Shown here piece after piece: positions 26,943 to 37,203 of a stretch of 64,000 bases of DNA. The translations under genes and the position numbers were made by a program. Source of the DNA: Actinomadura sp. WMMA1423 (GTDB taxonomy: Bacteria > Actinomycetota > Actinomycetes > Streptosporangiales > Streptosporangiaceae); contig NZ_CP041244.1 of assembly GCF_006547145.1 (NCBI RefSeq), positions 2,294,001-2,358,000 on the forward strand, given 5' to 3'. The notes beneath the pieces are model-generated. The model saw only the letters and a list, made by a program, of their open reading frames with translations. It was not told the DNA's origin and did not search any database. How positions within the stretch are numbered: position 1 is the stretch's first letter; each line of letters starts with the position of its first letter.

Positions 26943-29228
26943 TCAGACGACGGCGCCCGAGTCGTCGGGGGTGCGGCGGGCGGGCCTGGACTTCTGCTTC
27001 GGCTGGGGCGGCGGGGCCTTCGTGCGGCGCTCCAGGACGACCGCCAGCGGCGTGGCGGTGAAGACACTGGAGTAGGTGCCGACGACGATGCCGATCAGCA
27101 GCGCGATGGCGAAGTCCGTCAGGGAGTCGCCGCCGAGGACGGCCAGGGCCGCCAGGATGAACAGGGCCCCCACCCCGGTGTTGATCGTCCGCGGGACGGT
27201 CTGCAGGGTGCCCCGGTTCGCGATGTCGGCGAAGCGGCCCTTGGGGTTCGCCGTCCACATCTCCCGGACGCGGTCGAACACCACGACCGAGTCGTTCACC
27301 GAGTAGCCGATGATCGTGAGCAGCGCGGCGAGGAAGACGCCGTCGATCGGCTTGCCCAGCCACGCGAAGATCCCGGTGACGATCGTGATGTCGTGGAACA
27401 TCGCGATCACCGAGCCCGCCGCGAACGTCCAGCGGAACCGGATCGTCAGGTAGGCGAGCTGCACCAGCAGCGCCACGGCGAGGGCGATGAGGGCCTTGGT
27501 CCGCAGCTCGTCGCCGAGGCTGGGGCCGATCAGCTCGTCGCGCTGCTTGGCCGCCCCGCCGCCCTCCTTCGCGAGGGCGTCCTGGATGCGCCTCTCCTCC
27601 GCGTTGCTCAGGTCGGACGTCCGGACGGAGATGTCGTCCTCGCCCGAGGTCTGGACGACCGCGCGCGGGAACCCGGCGTCCGCGACGGCGGCGCGGGCGG
27701 TGTCGATGTCGACGTGCCTGCTCGTGGAGTACTCGACCAGGCGGCCGCCGGTGAACTCCACGCCGAAGTTCAGGCCGCGGGCGAAGATCCCCGTGACGGC
27801 GAGGACGACGGCGAGTGCGGACAGGCCGAGCCAGAGCCGGCTGCGCCTCATCAGGTCCGGTCCGCTGTTCTCCAGCCACGACCGGATGCGGCCGGCGCCG
27901 CCGAGGCCGCCCGCCCGGCCCCTGCTGAGCCTCGGCATGCGCGCGGCGGCCGCGTCGGTGAGGACCCGGCTCAGCAGCATCGCCGAGACGAGGGAGCCCA
28001 GCACGCCGATGGTGAGCGTGACGCCGAAGCCCCGCACCGGCCCGGAGGCCAGGAAGAACAGCAGCCCCCCGGCCAGCAGGGTGGTGACGGCCGAGTCGGC
28101 GATCGCCGACCAGGCCTTGTCGAACCCGACGGCCAGCGCCGCCCGCGCGCCGCGGCCGGGCGCCGCCGCCCGCTCCTCCCGCGCGCGCTCGAAGGCCAGC
28201 ACGTTGGCGTCGATCGCCATGCCGATCGCCAGCACGAACCCGGCGAGCCCCGGCAGCGTGAGGGTGGCGCCCACGGCGACGAGGGCGCCGTAGGAGATCA
28301 GCGCGTACCCGGCGAGCGCGACCGTGGCGAGCAGGCCCGCCAGCCGGTAGACCGCCACGATGAAAAGGCCGGTCAGCAGGATGCCGATGACGGCGGCGCG
28401 GGCGCTGGCGTCGATCGCCTCGTCGCCGAGCGTCGGGCCGACCACCCGCTGCTCGATGATCTTCACGGGGACGGGCAGCGAGCCGCCCTGGATGAGGGCC
28501 GCGAGGTCCTTGGCCTCGTCCGGGTCGAAGTCCCCGGTGATCTGCGTGGAGCCGCCCGTGATGCCGACGCCGCAGGCCACGCTCTCGGTGACCTGCGGCG
28601 AGGAGATCACCTTGCCGTCCAGGACGATGGCGACGCGGCGCTCGTCGCCCACCGCGCAGGCGGCCTTGGCGGTCAGCCGCTCCCAGGTGGCGCCCCCGCC
28701 GTCCTTGAACCGGACGTCGACGGCCCACCCGCCGAGGTTCTGCGGGTCGTAGGAGGCGCTCGCCGAGCCGATCCCGGCGCCGGTGAGCGCGGCGGGGCCG
28801 ACGAGGATCCGCTGCCCGCGCTCGTCGGGGATCAGCTGCTGCCCCTTCGCCGGCGTTCCGGCTCCGGCGAGCACCGGATGGGCGGTGAGCTGCGCGGTCT
28901 TGCCGATGGCCTCGGCGGCGCGGGTCGGGTCCTGGACGTCCGGGAGCTCGACGATCAACCGCCGGTCCCCGGAACGGGTGATGGACGACTCGGCGACCCC
29001 GAGCGCGTCGACGCGCCGCTGCAGCACCTCGCGGGCGCGGTCGGTGGACTCCCGGTCGGCCCTCACCGTCGGGGAGTCCTGCGTCTCCAGGACGATCTGG
29101 GTGCCGCCGCGGAGGTCGAGTCCGAGGCGGGCGGGTTTGGACCAGGCGAAGTAGAACGATGTGGCGAGCACGGCGAACGCCAGTACCGCCCGCACCACGT
29201 TGGCGCGAGTCAAGGGGAACCTCCACAC
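26943..29228 (-). CDS. secDF: SecD-SecF fusion protein-export membrane protein
   Basis: A 761-residue single polypeptide combining both halves of the Sec accessory complex, which uses the proton gradient to pull exported proteins outward. The SecD half (about residues 1-430) has GLDLRGGTQIVLE and six membrane helices including LAIGMAIDANVLAFERAREE. The SecF half starts near residue 470 with FGVEFTGGRLVEY and contains IIGYSVNDSVVVFDRVRE. The C terminus is Pro/Lys/Arg rich. Most actinobacteria have separate secD and secF beside yajC and ruvB; this gene stands alone, so it is probably a second, paralogous system. Confidence 0.93.
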   Translation of the reverse strand: MWRFPLTRANVVRAVLAFAVLATSFYFAWSKPARLGLDLRGGTQIVLETQDSPTVRADRESTDRAREVLQRRVDALGVAESSITRSGDRRLIVELPDVQDPTRAAEAIGKTAQLTAHPVLAGAGTPAKGQQLIPDERGQRILVGPAALTGAGIGSASASYDPQNLGGWAVDVRFKDGGGATWERLTAKAACAVGDERRVAIVLDGKVISSPQVTESVACGVGITGGSTQITGDFDPDEAKDLAALIQGGSLPVPVKIIEQRVVGPTLGDEAIDASARAAVIGILLTGLFIVAVYRLAGLLATVALAGYALISYGALVAVGATLTLPGLAGFVLAIGMAIDANVLAFERAREERAAAPGRGARAALAVGFDKAWSAIADSAVTTLLAGGLLFFLASGPVRGFGVTLTIGVLGSLVSAMLLSRVLTDAAAARMPRLSRGRAGGLGGAGRIRSWLENSGPDLMRRSRLWLGLSALAVVLAVTGIFARGLNFGVEFTGGRLVEYSTSRHVDIDTARAAVADAGFPRAVVQTSGEDDISVRTSDLSNAEERRIQDALAKEGGGAAKQRDELIGPSLGDELRTKALIALAVALLVQLAYLTIRFRWTFAAGSVIAMFHDITIVTGIFAWLGKPIDGVFLAALLTIIGYSVNDSVVVFDRVREMWTANPKGRFADIANRGTLQTVPRTINTGVGALFILAALAVLGGDSLTDFAIALLIGIVVGTYSSVFTATPLAVVLERRTKAPPPQPKQKSRPARRTPDDSGAVV

Positions 29229-29276
29229 AGGGGCTTCGGCGCCGCACGACGGCGTGCGGCACCGGGGACAGAGAGC

Positions 29277-29717
29277 TCAGATCCCTGTGGAGGCGGGCGG
29301 TGCGCGCCCGCGCGGCGTGCCCCTCGGGGCGACGTCGGGCGAGACGGGCGCGGCGGCGGGCCGGGCCGGGCGCCCGGACGGCGGCCGCGCTCCGGCGGCG
29401 GACGCCGGGAGCACCGCGTGCTCGGGCTGGGCGCTCGGCGCCGCCGCGCCGGCCGCGTGGAGAGCGGCGGCGATGACCGTCTGCGTGCGCCCGGCCGTGC
29501 GCGGCTTGCCGGCGGTCCGGGTTCGGGCGGGCGCCTGGTGCACCACCCCGCTCCGGACGCCGGAGACCGTCCCGGTGGAGGGCGCCCGGCCCGGCATGCC
29601 CGCGCCGACCGGGACGCTCGCCCCGGCCGGCCCGGCGACGAAGCCGAGGAGGCCGAGCACCACGACGAGCAGCCGGGCGACGGGCCGCCGGAAGGCGGGA
29701 TGGTGCGCGTCGCGCAT
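29277..29717 (-). CDS. Small exported Ala/Pro/Arg-rich protein, unknown function
   Basis: A 146-residue frame with a convincing export signal (RRPVARLLVVVLGLLGFVAG, ending AGA) and a very strong ribosome site (GGGAGGAGG) six bases before ATG 29717, which is why I accept it. The mature part is low complexity, rich in Ala, Pro, Gly and Arg, without cysteines or a recognisable domain. It reads toward secDF and its stop is 48 bp before the secDF start, so co-transcription is possible. A competing overlapping frame on the same strand (29210-29773) lacks such a start. Confidence 0.55.
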   Translation of the reverse strand: MRDAHHPAFRRPVARLLVVVLGLLGFVAGPAGASVPVGAGMPGRAPSTGTVSGVRSGVVHQAPARTRTAGKPRTAGRTQTVIAAALHAAGAAAPSAQPEHAVLPASAAGARPPSGRPARPAAAPVSPDVAPRGTPRGRAPPASTGI

Positions 29718-30017
29718 GCCGCCCTCCTCCCACCGGGTCTCCGGCGAGTCGCTCGCCCGTCCGTTCCCGCCAACCTAGCCGAGTTTCACCGGCCTATCGG
29801 CCGCCGCCCCGGACGGGTGAGAGCCGTGGAAGCGGGCCCGTCAAGGTGGTGGTGCGTGACAAAGACCTTGCCCGCCCCCGCGTCTCCGGCCTTACCAGCA
29901 GACACTGGCTGGTGTCCCGATCCGGCCAGGGAGCAGTCGGCCGCCCGCCATTGCCCGCGCCAATTATGCGAATTACTTTCGCGTATGCCCACCCCGAACC
30001 GGACAGAGGAGTCTCCG
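29718..30017. other. Divergent intergenic region with an imperfect dyad
   Basis: About 300 bases between two divergent exported-protein genes, AT richer near 29960-29990. There the imperfect dyad TTATGCGAA-N5-TTCGCGTAT could be an operator. No small gene is supported; the in-frame ATG 29985 lacks a ribosome site. Confidence 0.4.
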
Positions 30018-30695
30018 GTGGCACGAATCAGACAGACCGCGATCGTCGGGACCGCCGCACTGGCCGTCCTCGCCGCGGGGGTCGCCCCCGCGTACGCCGC
30101 GGGCACCACCATCCGCAAGGGCTCGGCCACGGCCGCCGCCTACTCCGGCAACGTGCAGGCCTCACTGCTCGGCACCGCGACGGTCAACAGCTCGCTCGGC
30201 GGCGGATCCTGCAGCCAGTCGACGATGACCGGCTCGATCAACTCCGACGGCAGCGCGCTGAACGTCGCCTCGGCCAGCTTCACCGGCGCCGGCGGCGGCC
30301 CGTGCAGCGGTACCACCAGTTCGACGATCACCACGCAGAACCTGCCGTGGACCGGCGGCAACGTCACCTACGACGCCGGCCACACCGGCGGCCGGGACGC
30401 CACCGTCACGATCGCCAACTTCAAGGTGAAGGCCGTGATCAACCTTCTCGGCGGCATCACCTGCGTGTACGGCGGCAACCTCACCGCCAACGGCTACAAC
30501 GGCAGCAACGCCTCGCGGCCCGTCACCAGCAGCAGCGAGGCCCAGGTCGGCGTGCAGAACGCCACGGTCAACAAGCAGTCGGGCAGCAGCTTCCTCTGCC
30601 CGTCCACCGCCACCGTGACCGCCACGTACGCGCTGCGCGGCGAGACCGTCGCCGGATCCGGCACCTACAACCAGTCCCTCTACGTCACCAGCTGA
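30018..30695 (+). CDS. Secreted Gly/Ser/Thr-rich beta-type protein, unknown function
   Basis: A 225-residue exported protein. GTG 30018 follows the ribosome site AGAGGAG. A classic signal peptide (TAIVGTAALAVLAAGVAPAYA) precedes a mature part beginning AGTTIRKGSA. The rest alternates small and hydrophobic residues, as in an all-beta domain, with four Cys (in GGSCSQS, GGPCSGT, GGITCVYG and SFLCPS), which could form two disulfides. No catalytic motif is recognised. It is monocistronic with a strong terminator shared with glyS. Confidence 0.8.
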   Translation: MARIRQTAIVGTAALAVLAAGVAPAYAAGTTIRKGSATAAAYSGNVQASLLGTATVNSSLGGGSCSQSTMTGSINSDGSALNVASASFTGAGGGPCSGTTSSTITTQNLPWTGGNVTYDAGHTGGRDATVTIANFKVKAVINLLGGITCVYGGNLTANGYNGSNASRPVTSSSEAQVGVQNATVNKQSGSSFLCPSTATVTATYALRGETVAGSGTYNQSLYVTS

Positions 30696-30759
30696 CGGGG
30701 GACCGGAACGGAGCTCCCGCGGAGGCGTCAAGCCCCTCCAGAACGTGCTCCCAGGAAAG

Positions 30760-30789
30760 CGGGCCGCCCCGGCACACCGGGGCGGCCCG
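30760..30789. terminator. Bidirectional terminator between secreted protein and glyS
   Basis: Perfect 13-bp inverted repeat CGGGCCGCCCCGG / CCGGGGCGGCCCG with a CACA loop, placed between convergent genes. Confidence 0.8.
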
Positions 30790-30827
30790 TCACGTTCACC
30801 ACCGGGGCTCACGGCCCCGGAGCCGGG

Positions 30828-32216
<1,389 letters not shown>

Positions 32217-32315
32217 GAAAGATTCTCCATCCGGCTGGCGGTCGGCGGGAACAGTGAGTGCGCCCCGGTCCCGCGGCGACGGCGGGCGGCGGCGAGTGTG
32301 ATCCCCGGTGATGTG

Positions 32316-32344
32316 CTCCGGCGCGGGCGCCGCCGCCGCCGGAG
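32316..32344 (-). other. Hairpin in the glyS leader region
   Basis: Inverted repeat CTCCGGCG / CGCCGGAG with a 13-nt GC-rich loop, about 100 bases before the glyS start. It could instead terminate the DUF1906 gene, whose stop is 42 bases upstream on the same strand. Confidence 0.45.
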
Positions 32345-32385
32345 AGTGTTCCCCAGCTTAGGGCACGGGGGCCGTTGGGCAGGAC

Positions 32386-33816
32386 TCAGTAAACGCGGCC
32401 GTCCGCGATGTCGCTGTCGATGTTCAGGGTGACCCCGCCGTGCGTCTCGCGGTGGTCGCCGCGGTACTGCTTGACGCGGCGGTGGGGGGACCACCAGCCG
32501 TCCGGCAGATAGGGGTCGCCGTACACCTTGGCCCGGCGGTCCCAGTTGGCGAACCAGACGCAGACGGGCTTGCTGATCGAGGACCGGCCCACGTCGCGGA
32601 TGCCGGACGTGGAGCTGCTGTAGAGGCACGGCTGGTACCCCTCGTCCTTCAGCCGGTCGACCCAGTTGTCGACGAACCGGAGGACGGCGGCCCGGCAGGT
32701 GCTCCTGCCGTGCTTGTAGGCCTCCATGTCGTAGTAGATCGGCTTGCCCTCCGGGATCCCGAGCGCCCTGGCCCTGCGGGCCGCGTCCACGGCGGCCCGG
32801 GTGCCCTGCGACTTGGCGTTCCCGGCGCTGAACCGCTGCGAGCGGCTCCCGCACGGCGCCTGGAGGCCCACGTAGGTCGCGGTGAGGCGGTAGCCCATCG
32901 CGCGCACCTGCCTCACCCAGGACGCCGTGAGGTTCGGCTGGGCGCACCCGCGCGCCGCTCCCCCGATGTAGATGTTGGTGACCTTGAAGGACGGGCGCCA
33001 GGCCCTCATCGTCGCGAGGGACGGGGCGGTGCAGGTGTCGAAGCCCTTCCCCCGCACCCAGGGGCGCTCCGCCGCATTCCCCTGGCTGGGCGCGGGGCCG
33101 CCGACGGGAGGCGGATCGTCGGTGGGCACCGGGCCTCCGCTGGGCTCCGGCTCCTCGACGGGCCCGGGGTCCTCGACGGGTCCCGGATCGTCGCCGGCGT
33201 CCGCGCCCTCGTCCGGCGGCGGGGGGACGGCGGTGCCCCCGCGGGGCGCGTCCCGTCCGTCCGGCGCGGCGGCCCCTCCTCCGGCCGGCCGGGTGCCGCG
33301 CAGGATCCGCTGGAGCGCCTCCGGGTCCCCGCCGTACACGCCGGTGATCGTCACACCGGCTTCGGGGAGGGTGAGCCGCGTCTCGTGGTCGGCGGTCCGC
33401 GGGACGGTCACCGAGGCGAGCGCGCCGGGGTGCACGACGGTCCGCGCCGCCCGCCGGTCGGCCGCGGGCTCCAGGTGGAGGGCCTCGGTGCGGCCGACGA
33501 CGCGGGCCGGGCAGTCCGGCTGCGGGCCGGGGCGGCCGAGGTAGAGCGCGTGCCGGTCGTAGCGGACGCAGCGGGACGGCTCCCGGTCGAGCCGGTGCAC
33601 CTCCCAGCCGGCCGGGACGGGGATCCGCAGCCCCCGGTACTCGACCACGCGCGGGCCGTGGCCGCTCCCCGCGCTCCCCGAGGGGCCCGAGGGGCCCGTT
33701 CGGCTGAGCGAGGCGGCCGGATGGGACGAGGGCCCCGCGGGGGCCGTCCCGGCGAAGGCGAGGGCGGCGGCGACGGCCGCCGCCGGCGACAGGCGGAACA
33801 GGACGGCACGGCGCAT
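32386..33816 (-). CDS. Secreted DUF1906 (glycoside hydrolase-like) protein
   Basis: A 476-residue exported protein with a signal peptide (LFRLSPAAAVAAALAFAG). The middle, about residues 195-260, is a Pro/Gly/Asp/Glu-rich linker of repeating PxxDPGPVEDP type. The C-terminal DUF1906 domain starts at GKGFDTCTAPSLATMRAW and contains IYIGGAARGC, GKPIYYDMEAY and a final TLNIDSDIADG. This TIM-barrel family resembles GH25-like lysozymes and mycobacterial Rv2525c, a Tat-exported wall protein. ATG 33816 is chosen for its ribosome site GGAGGAG and signal peptide. Enzymatic activity is unproven. Confidence 0.88.
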   Translation of the reverse strand: MRRAVLFRLSPAAAVAAALAFAGTAPAGPSSHPAASLSRTGPSGPSGSAGSGHGPRVVEYRGLRIPVPAGWEVHRLDREPSRCVRYDRHALYLGRPGPQPDCPARVVGRTEALHLEPAADRRAARTVVHPGALASVTVPRTADHETRLTLPEAGVTITGVYGGDPEALQRILRGTRPAGGGAAAPDGRDAPRGGTAVPPPPDEGADAGDDPGPVEDPGPVEEPEPSGGPVPTDDPPPVGGPAPSQGNAAERPWVRGKGFDTCTAPSLATMRAWRPSFKVTNIYIGGAARGCAQPNLTASWVRQVRAMGYRLTATYVGLQAPCGSRSQRFSAGNAKSQGTRAAVDAARRARALGIPEGKPIYYDMEAYKHGRSTCRAAVLRFVDNWVDRLKDEGYQPCLYSSSTSGIRDVGRSSISKPVCVWFANWDRRAKVYGDPYLPDGWWSPHRRVKQYRGDHRETHGGVTLNIDSDIADGRVY

Positions 33817-33969
33817 CACATCTCCTCCGCGGAGCGCATGATCATGTGCGGAGAGGATGACCTTGACCAGGTCTCCGAAACCGGGACGCCTCGCTTCTTG
33901 ACCAGCGGTTTCCCGCATTCTGACCATGCCCGCGGCGCGGCCCCCGGCCGGGTCGCCCGGGCGCGCCGC

Positions 33970-34254
33970 TCAGGCCGAGGAGACCACCTCGTAGGCGCCC
34001 GGCTCGTCCACGGCGAGCGCGGCGAGCGGCATGAACCGGAGCCGCACCTCGTAGGCGCCGAGGGCGCGGCGGTAGTGCCCCGCGCCGTCCCACTCGGTGA
34101 CGAGGGCCCACAGGCCGGGGTCGTCGACGGTCCGGGCGAGGCGGCCGGAGCGGAAACCGGTGCTCGCGGCCAGCGCCGCCAGGACCTCGGTCATGCTCTC
34201 GGCGAAGCCGCCGGACTCCTCCTCCGGCACCCGGTACCGGGTTATCGCGATCAT
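33970..34254 (-). CDS. Antibiotic biosynthesis monooxygenase (ABM)-like protein
   Basis: A 94-residue ferredoxin-like fold protein. The opening MIAITRYRVPEEESGGF, the middle FRSGRLARTVDDPGLWALV and TEWDGAGHYRRAL follow the ABM pattern. Members are small monooxygenases, heme-degrading enzymes or non-enzymatic; nothing here decides. It is divergent from the small membrane gene, with only 28 bp between the two starts. Confidence 0.75.
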   Translation of the reverse strand: MIAITRYRVPEEESGGFAESMTEVLAALAASTGFRSGRLARTVDDPGLWALVTEWDGAGHYRRALGAYEVRLRFMPLAALAVDEPGAYEVVSSA

Positions 34255-34282
34255 CCGTCCATCCTGGCAGTACGTTGGGCGT

Positions 34283-34591
34283 GTGGAGACGAGAGGTGAG
34301 CGCCGGACGGGGCTGCGGGCGGCGGTCGAGCGGCGCAGCGCGGCGCCGGTGGTGCTGCTGCACCGGATGCCGCGGTGGGTCCTGCTCGCCGCCGTGTTCG
34401 TGCTGCTGGTGATCGGGATGGCCGGAACCGGCTGGGTGGCCGCGGCCGGGCTGCTGGTGCTGGCCGCCGCGCTGGGCTGGTTCGCCTACCTGAACTGGCC
34501 CGCGCTGGAGGGCTCGGGAAAGGCCCTCCGGATCGTCGCGCTAGTCGTTCTAGTCGGATTCGCCCTGGGACGCGGCATCGGTCGGTTTTGA
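34283..34591 (+). CDS. Small membrane protein with two transmembrane helices
   Basis: A 102-residue protein with a basic N terminus (RGERRTGLRAAVERR) and hydrophobic segments at about residues 28-65 and 80-97, interrupted by LGWFAYLNWPALEG. It resembles short actinobacterial membrane proteins of unknown function (DUF6703-like, tentative). GTG 34283 is preceded by TACGTT six bases upstream and no ribosome site, so it is likely leaderless. Its TGA stop is the first three bases of the Zur box of the next operon. Confidence 0.7.
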   Translation: METRGERRTGLRAAVERRSAAPVVLLHRMPRWVLLAAVFVLLVIGMAGTGWVAAAGLLVLAAALGWFAYLNWPALEGSGKALRIVALVVLVGFALGRGIGRF

Positions 34592-34603
34592 CAACCGTTT
34601 TCA
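34589..34603 (+). promoter_or_regulatory. Zur box of the znu-zur operon
   Basis: TGACAACCGTTTTCA, a near-perfect dyad (TGAxAAC-N-GTTxTCA) like actinobacterial Zur sites, 20 bases before the znuA start. A second short dyad GTCAATAATGAC follows at 34609-34620. Zinc-dependent self-repression of the operon is inferred. Confidence 0.75.
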
Positions 34604-34623
34604 TCTTCGTCAATAATGACAAT

Positions 34624-35574
34624 GTGCCCCGAATCCCCGCAGTCCTGCGTACCGCGCCGGCGGCGGCCGTCGCCCTGGCGGGGCTGGCCGCGGGCCTGAC
34701 TGCCTGCACCGACGCGAGCGCGGGCGTCCCGCCGGGCAAGACCTCGGTGGTCGCGTCGTTCTACCCGATGGCCTGGCTGGCGGAGAGGGTCGGCGGCGGC
34801 GACGTCTTCGTCCGCACGCTCACCAGGCCCGGGACCGAGCCCCACGACCTGGAGCTGACGGCGCGGCAGGTCGCGAACGTGGAGGACGCCGACTACGCCG
34901 TCTACGTCAGGGGCGTCCAGCCCGCCGTGGACGACGCGGTCCGCGAGCACGCGGAGGGCAGGGCGCTCGACGCGGCGAGCCTCGTGCCGAAGCTCCCGCC
35001 GCCGGGCGAGACCGACGACGAGGAGGCCCACGACGGGCTACGGCACCGCGAGGCGTCCTACGACCCGCACATCTGGCTCGACCCGAGCCGGATGGCGACC
35101 GTGGCCACCGCGCTGGGCGAGCGCCTGGCCGCCGCCGACCCCGGCCGCGCGGCCGGCTACCGGGAGCGGGCCCGCTCCACCGCGCAGGCGCTGACCGGAC
35201 TCGACCGCGAGTTCCGGGAGGGGCTGGCCACCTGCGCGCGGCGGGAGATCGTGACCGCGCACGCCGCGTTCGGCTACCTCGCCGACCGCTACCGCCTCCG
35301 CCAGATCCCGGTCGCGGGCGTGGACCCGTCCGGCGAGCCGTCCCCGAAGCGGCTGGCCGAGCTGTCGAGGCTCGTCTCCTCCACCGGCGCGACGACGGTC
35401 TTCACCGAGACCCTGGCGAGCACGAGGGTCGCCGGCGCCCTGGCGCGCGAGGCGGGCGTGCGGACGGCCGTGCTCGACCCGGCCGAGGGCGTGGCCGACG
35501 GCGCGTCCGGCGACTACATGACGATCATGCGACAGAACCTGGGGGCCCTGCGGCCCGCGCTGGAGTGCTCATGA
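34624..35574 (+). CDS. znuA: Zinc ABC transporter substrate-binding lipoprotein
   Basis: A 316-residue cluster A-I metal-binding protein. A signal peptide ends in the lipobox LAAGLTACTD. Zinc ligands are expected from the histidine in TEPHDLEL, the histidines around DEEAHDGLRHREASYDPHIW, and ETLASTRV near the end. The His/Asp/Glu-rich loop (about residues 122-137) is the short zinc-catching loop typical of ZnuA. GTG 34624 is chosen because it leaves the Zur box upstream. First gene of znuA-znuC-znuB-zur. Confidence 0.92.
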   Translation: MPRIPAVLRTAPAAAVALAGLAAGLTACTDASAGVPPGKTSVVASFYPMAWLAERVGGGDVFVRTLTRPGTEPHDLELTARQVANVEDADYAVYVRGVQPAVDDAVREHAEGRALDAASLVPKLPPPGETDDEEAHDGLRHREASYDPHIWLDPSRMATVATALGERLAAADPGRAAGYRERARSTAQALTGLDREFREGLATCARREIVTAHAAFGYLADRYRLRQIPVAGVDPSGEPSPKRLAELSRLVSSTGATTVFTETLASTRVAGALAREAGVRTAVLDPAEGVADGASGDYMTIMRQNLGALRPALECS

Positions 35575-35587
35575 ACGGGGACCGCCG

Positions 35588-36304
35588 ATGACCGCGACCA
35601 CCGCCCCGCCGTTCGACATGGCCGGCGGCCTCGTCCGGCGGGACGGCCGCGCGGTCCTCGCCGGTGTCGACCTGCGGGTGGAGCCCGGTGACGTGCTCGC
35701 CGTCCTCGGGGCGAACGGGGCGGGCAAGTCCACCCTCGTCAAGGCGCTGCTCGGGCTCGTCCCGCTGGCCGGCGGCCGGACCGAGATCTTCGGCGAGCCG
35801 CCCGCGCGGTTCCGCGACTGGAGGCGGATCGGGTACGTGCCGCAGCGGCTGCCGATGGGCGGCGGCGTGCCGGCGACGGTCCGCGAGGTCGTGGCGTCCG
35901 GCCGGGTGGCCCGGCGCTCGCGCTGGCGGCCCGCGCCGCTCGCCGACCGGGCGGCCGACCGCGCCGCCGTCGAGCGCGCCCTGGAGACGGTGGGGCTCGC
36001 CGCGCGGGCCCGCGACTCGGCGCACCTGCTGTCGGGCGGGCAGCAGCAGCGGGTCCTCATCGCCCGCGCCCTCGCCGGCGAGCCCGACGTGTTCGTGATG
36101 GACGAGCCGACCGCCGGCGTCGACGCGGGCAGCCAGGCGGCGTTCGCGTCGGCCCTGCACGAGCTGGCCCGCGCCGGGCGCACGGTCGTCCTCGTGGCCC
36201 ACGAGCTCGGGCCGATGGCCCCGCTCGTCACCCGCACGGTCGAGCTCGGCCACGGCCGCGTCGTCCGCCAGACCGTCCGGCAGACCCTCGAAAGGCCCGC
36301 GTGA
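35588..36304 (+). CDS. znuC: Zinc ABC transporter ATP-binding protein
   Basis: A 238-residue ATPase with Walker A GANGAGKST, signature LLSGGQQQR, Walker B VFVMDEPTAGVD and H-loop VLVAHELG. It powers zinc import with ZnuA and ZnuB. The start follows znuA by 13 bp and the stop overlaps the znuB GTG, indicating translational coupling. Confidence 0.93.
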   Translation: MTATTAPPFDMAGGLVRRDGRAVLAGVDLRVEPGDVLAVLGANGAGKSTLVKALLGLVPLAGGRTEIFGEPPARFRDWRRIGYVPQRLPMGGGVPATVREVVASGRVARRSRWRPAPLADRAADRAAVERALETVGLAARARDSAHLLSGGQQQRVLIARALAGEPDVFVMDEPTAGVDAGSQAAFASALHELARAGRTVVLVAHELGPMAPLVTRTVELGHGRVVRQTVRQTLERPA

Positions 36305-37203
36305 GCGAGATGCTGCAGTACGACTTCATGCGCGTCGCCCTGGTGATGGCGGTGCTCATCGGCCTGACCGCCCCCGCGGTGGGGACGTTCGTCGTCCAGC
36401 GCAGGCTGTCCCTGCTCGGCGACGGGGTCGGCCACATCGCGCTGACCGGGATCGGCCTGGGGCTGCTCACCAGCACCTCCCCCGTCCTCGCCGCCCTGGT
36501 CGTGTCGGTGCTCGGCGCCGTCGCGATCGAGGTCCTGCGGGCGCGCAGTCGCAGCGGCGCGGACGTCGTGCTCGCCCTGCTGTTCTACGGCGGGCTGGCG
36601 GGCGGGGTGCTGCTGACGAGCGCCGCCGGCGGCGGCTCGGCGGGCCTCCAGTCCTACCTGTTCGGCTCGATCAGCAGCGTGACGGCGGACGACCTCTACG
36701 TCGTCGCGGGGCTCGCCGCGGCGGTGCTCGCGGTCATCGCGCTGTTCGGCCGCGAGCTGTTCCTGCTCTGCCAGGACGAGGAGGTCGCGCGCGCGGCCGG
36801 GCTGCCCGTGCGGTTCCTCGGCGTGCTGATCGCCGCGACCGCCGCGGTCACGGTGGTGATCTCGATGCGCGCGATCGGGCTGCTGCTCGTCAGCGCGCTG
36901 ATGGTCGTCCCGGTGGCGGCGGCGCAGCAGCTCACGAGGGGATTCTGGAGCACCATGCTGGCCGCGATGGGGATCGGTGTACTGTCGGCCGTGGCGGGTC
37001 TGGCGGGTTCCTTCCAGTACGATCTTCCCCCGGGCCCCTCGATCGTGTTGCTGGCGCTCGCGGTGTTCGTGGCCGCGGTCGCCGGGGGCTCGGTGGTGCG
37101 CCGCAGGCGCGCCCGCGCCGCGGTCGGCGCCCTCGACGGGAGGGACGCCGGGTCCGGGGTCGAGCCGCGCGTGGACGCCGAGGCGGAGGTACTACGGGGA
37201 TGA
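36301..37203 (+). CDS. znuB: Zinc ABC transporter permease
   Basis: A 300-residue membrane protein of the ABC-3 family with about eight helices. Typical motifs are QRRLSLLGDGVGHIALTGIG near the N terminus and LLLVSALMVVPVAAAQQL near the end. The C-terminal 40 residues are a charged cytoplasmic tail. GTG 36301 overlaps the znuC stop, and its own TGA overlaps the zur ATG, so the last three genes are read as a coupled unit. Confidence 0.93.
   Translation: MSEMLQYDFMRVALVMAVLIGLTAPAVGTFVVQRRLSLLGDGVGHIALTGIGLGLLTSTSPVLAALVVSVLGAVAIEVLRARSRSGADVVLALLFYGGLAGGVLLTSAAGGGSAGLQSYLFGSISSVTADDLYVVAGLAAAVLAVIALFGRELFLLCQDEEVARAAGLPVRFLGVLIAATAAVTVVISMRAIGLLLVSALMVVPVAAAQQLTRGFWSTMLAAMGIGVLSAVAGLAGSFQYDLPPGPSIVLLALAVFVAAVAGGSVVRRRRARAAVGALDGRDAGSGVEPRVDAEAEVLRG

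Noticed and set aside
32217-32385. T-box riboswitch before glyS
   Set aside because: The leader has a GC hairpin but no recognisable T-box motif or specifier stem, and the hairpin may belong to the upstream gene's end.
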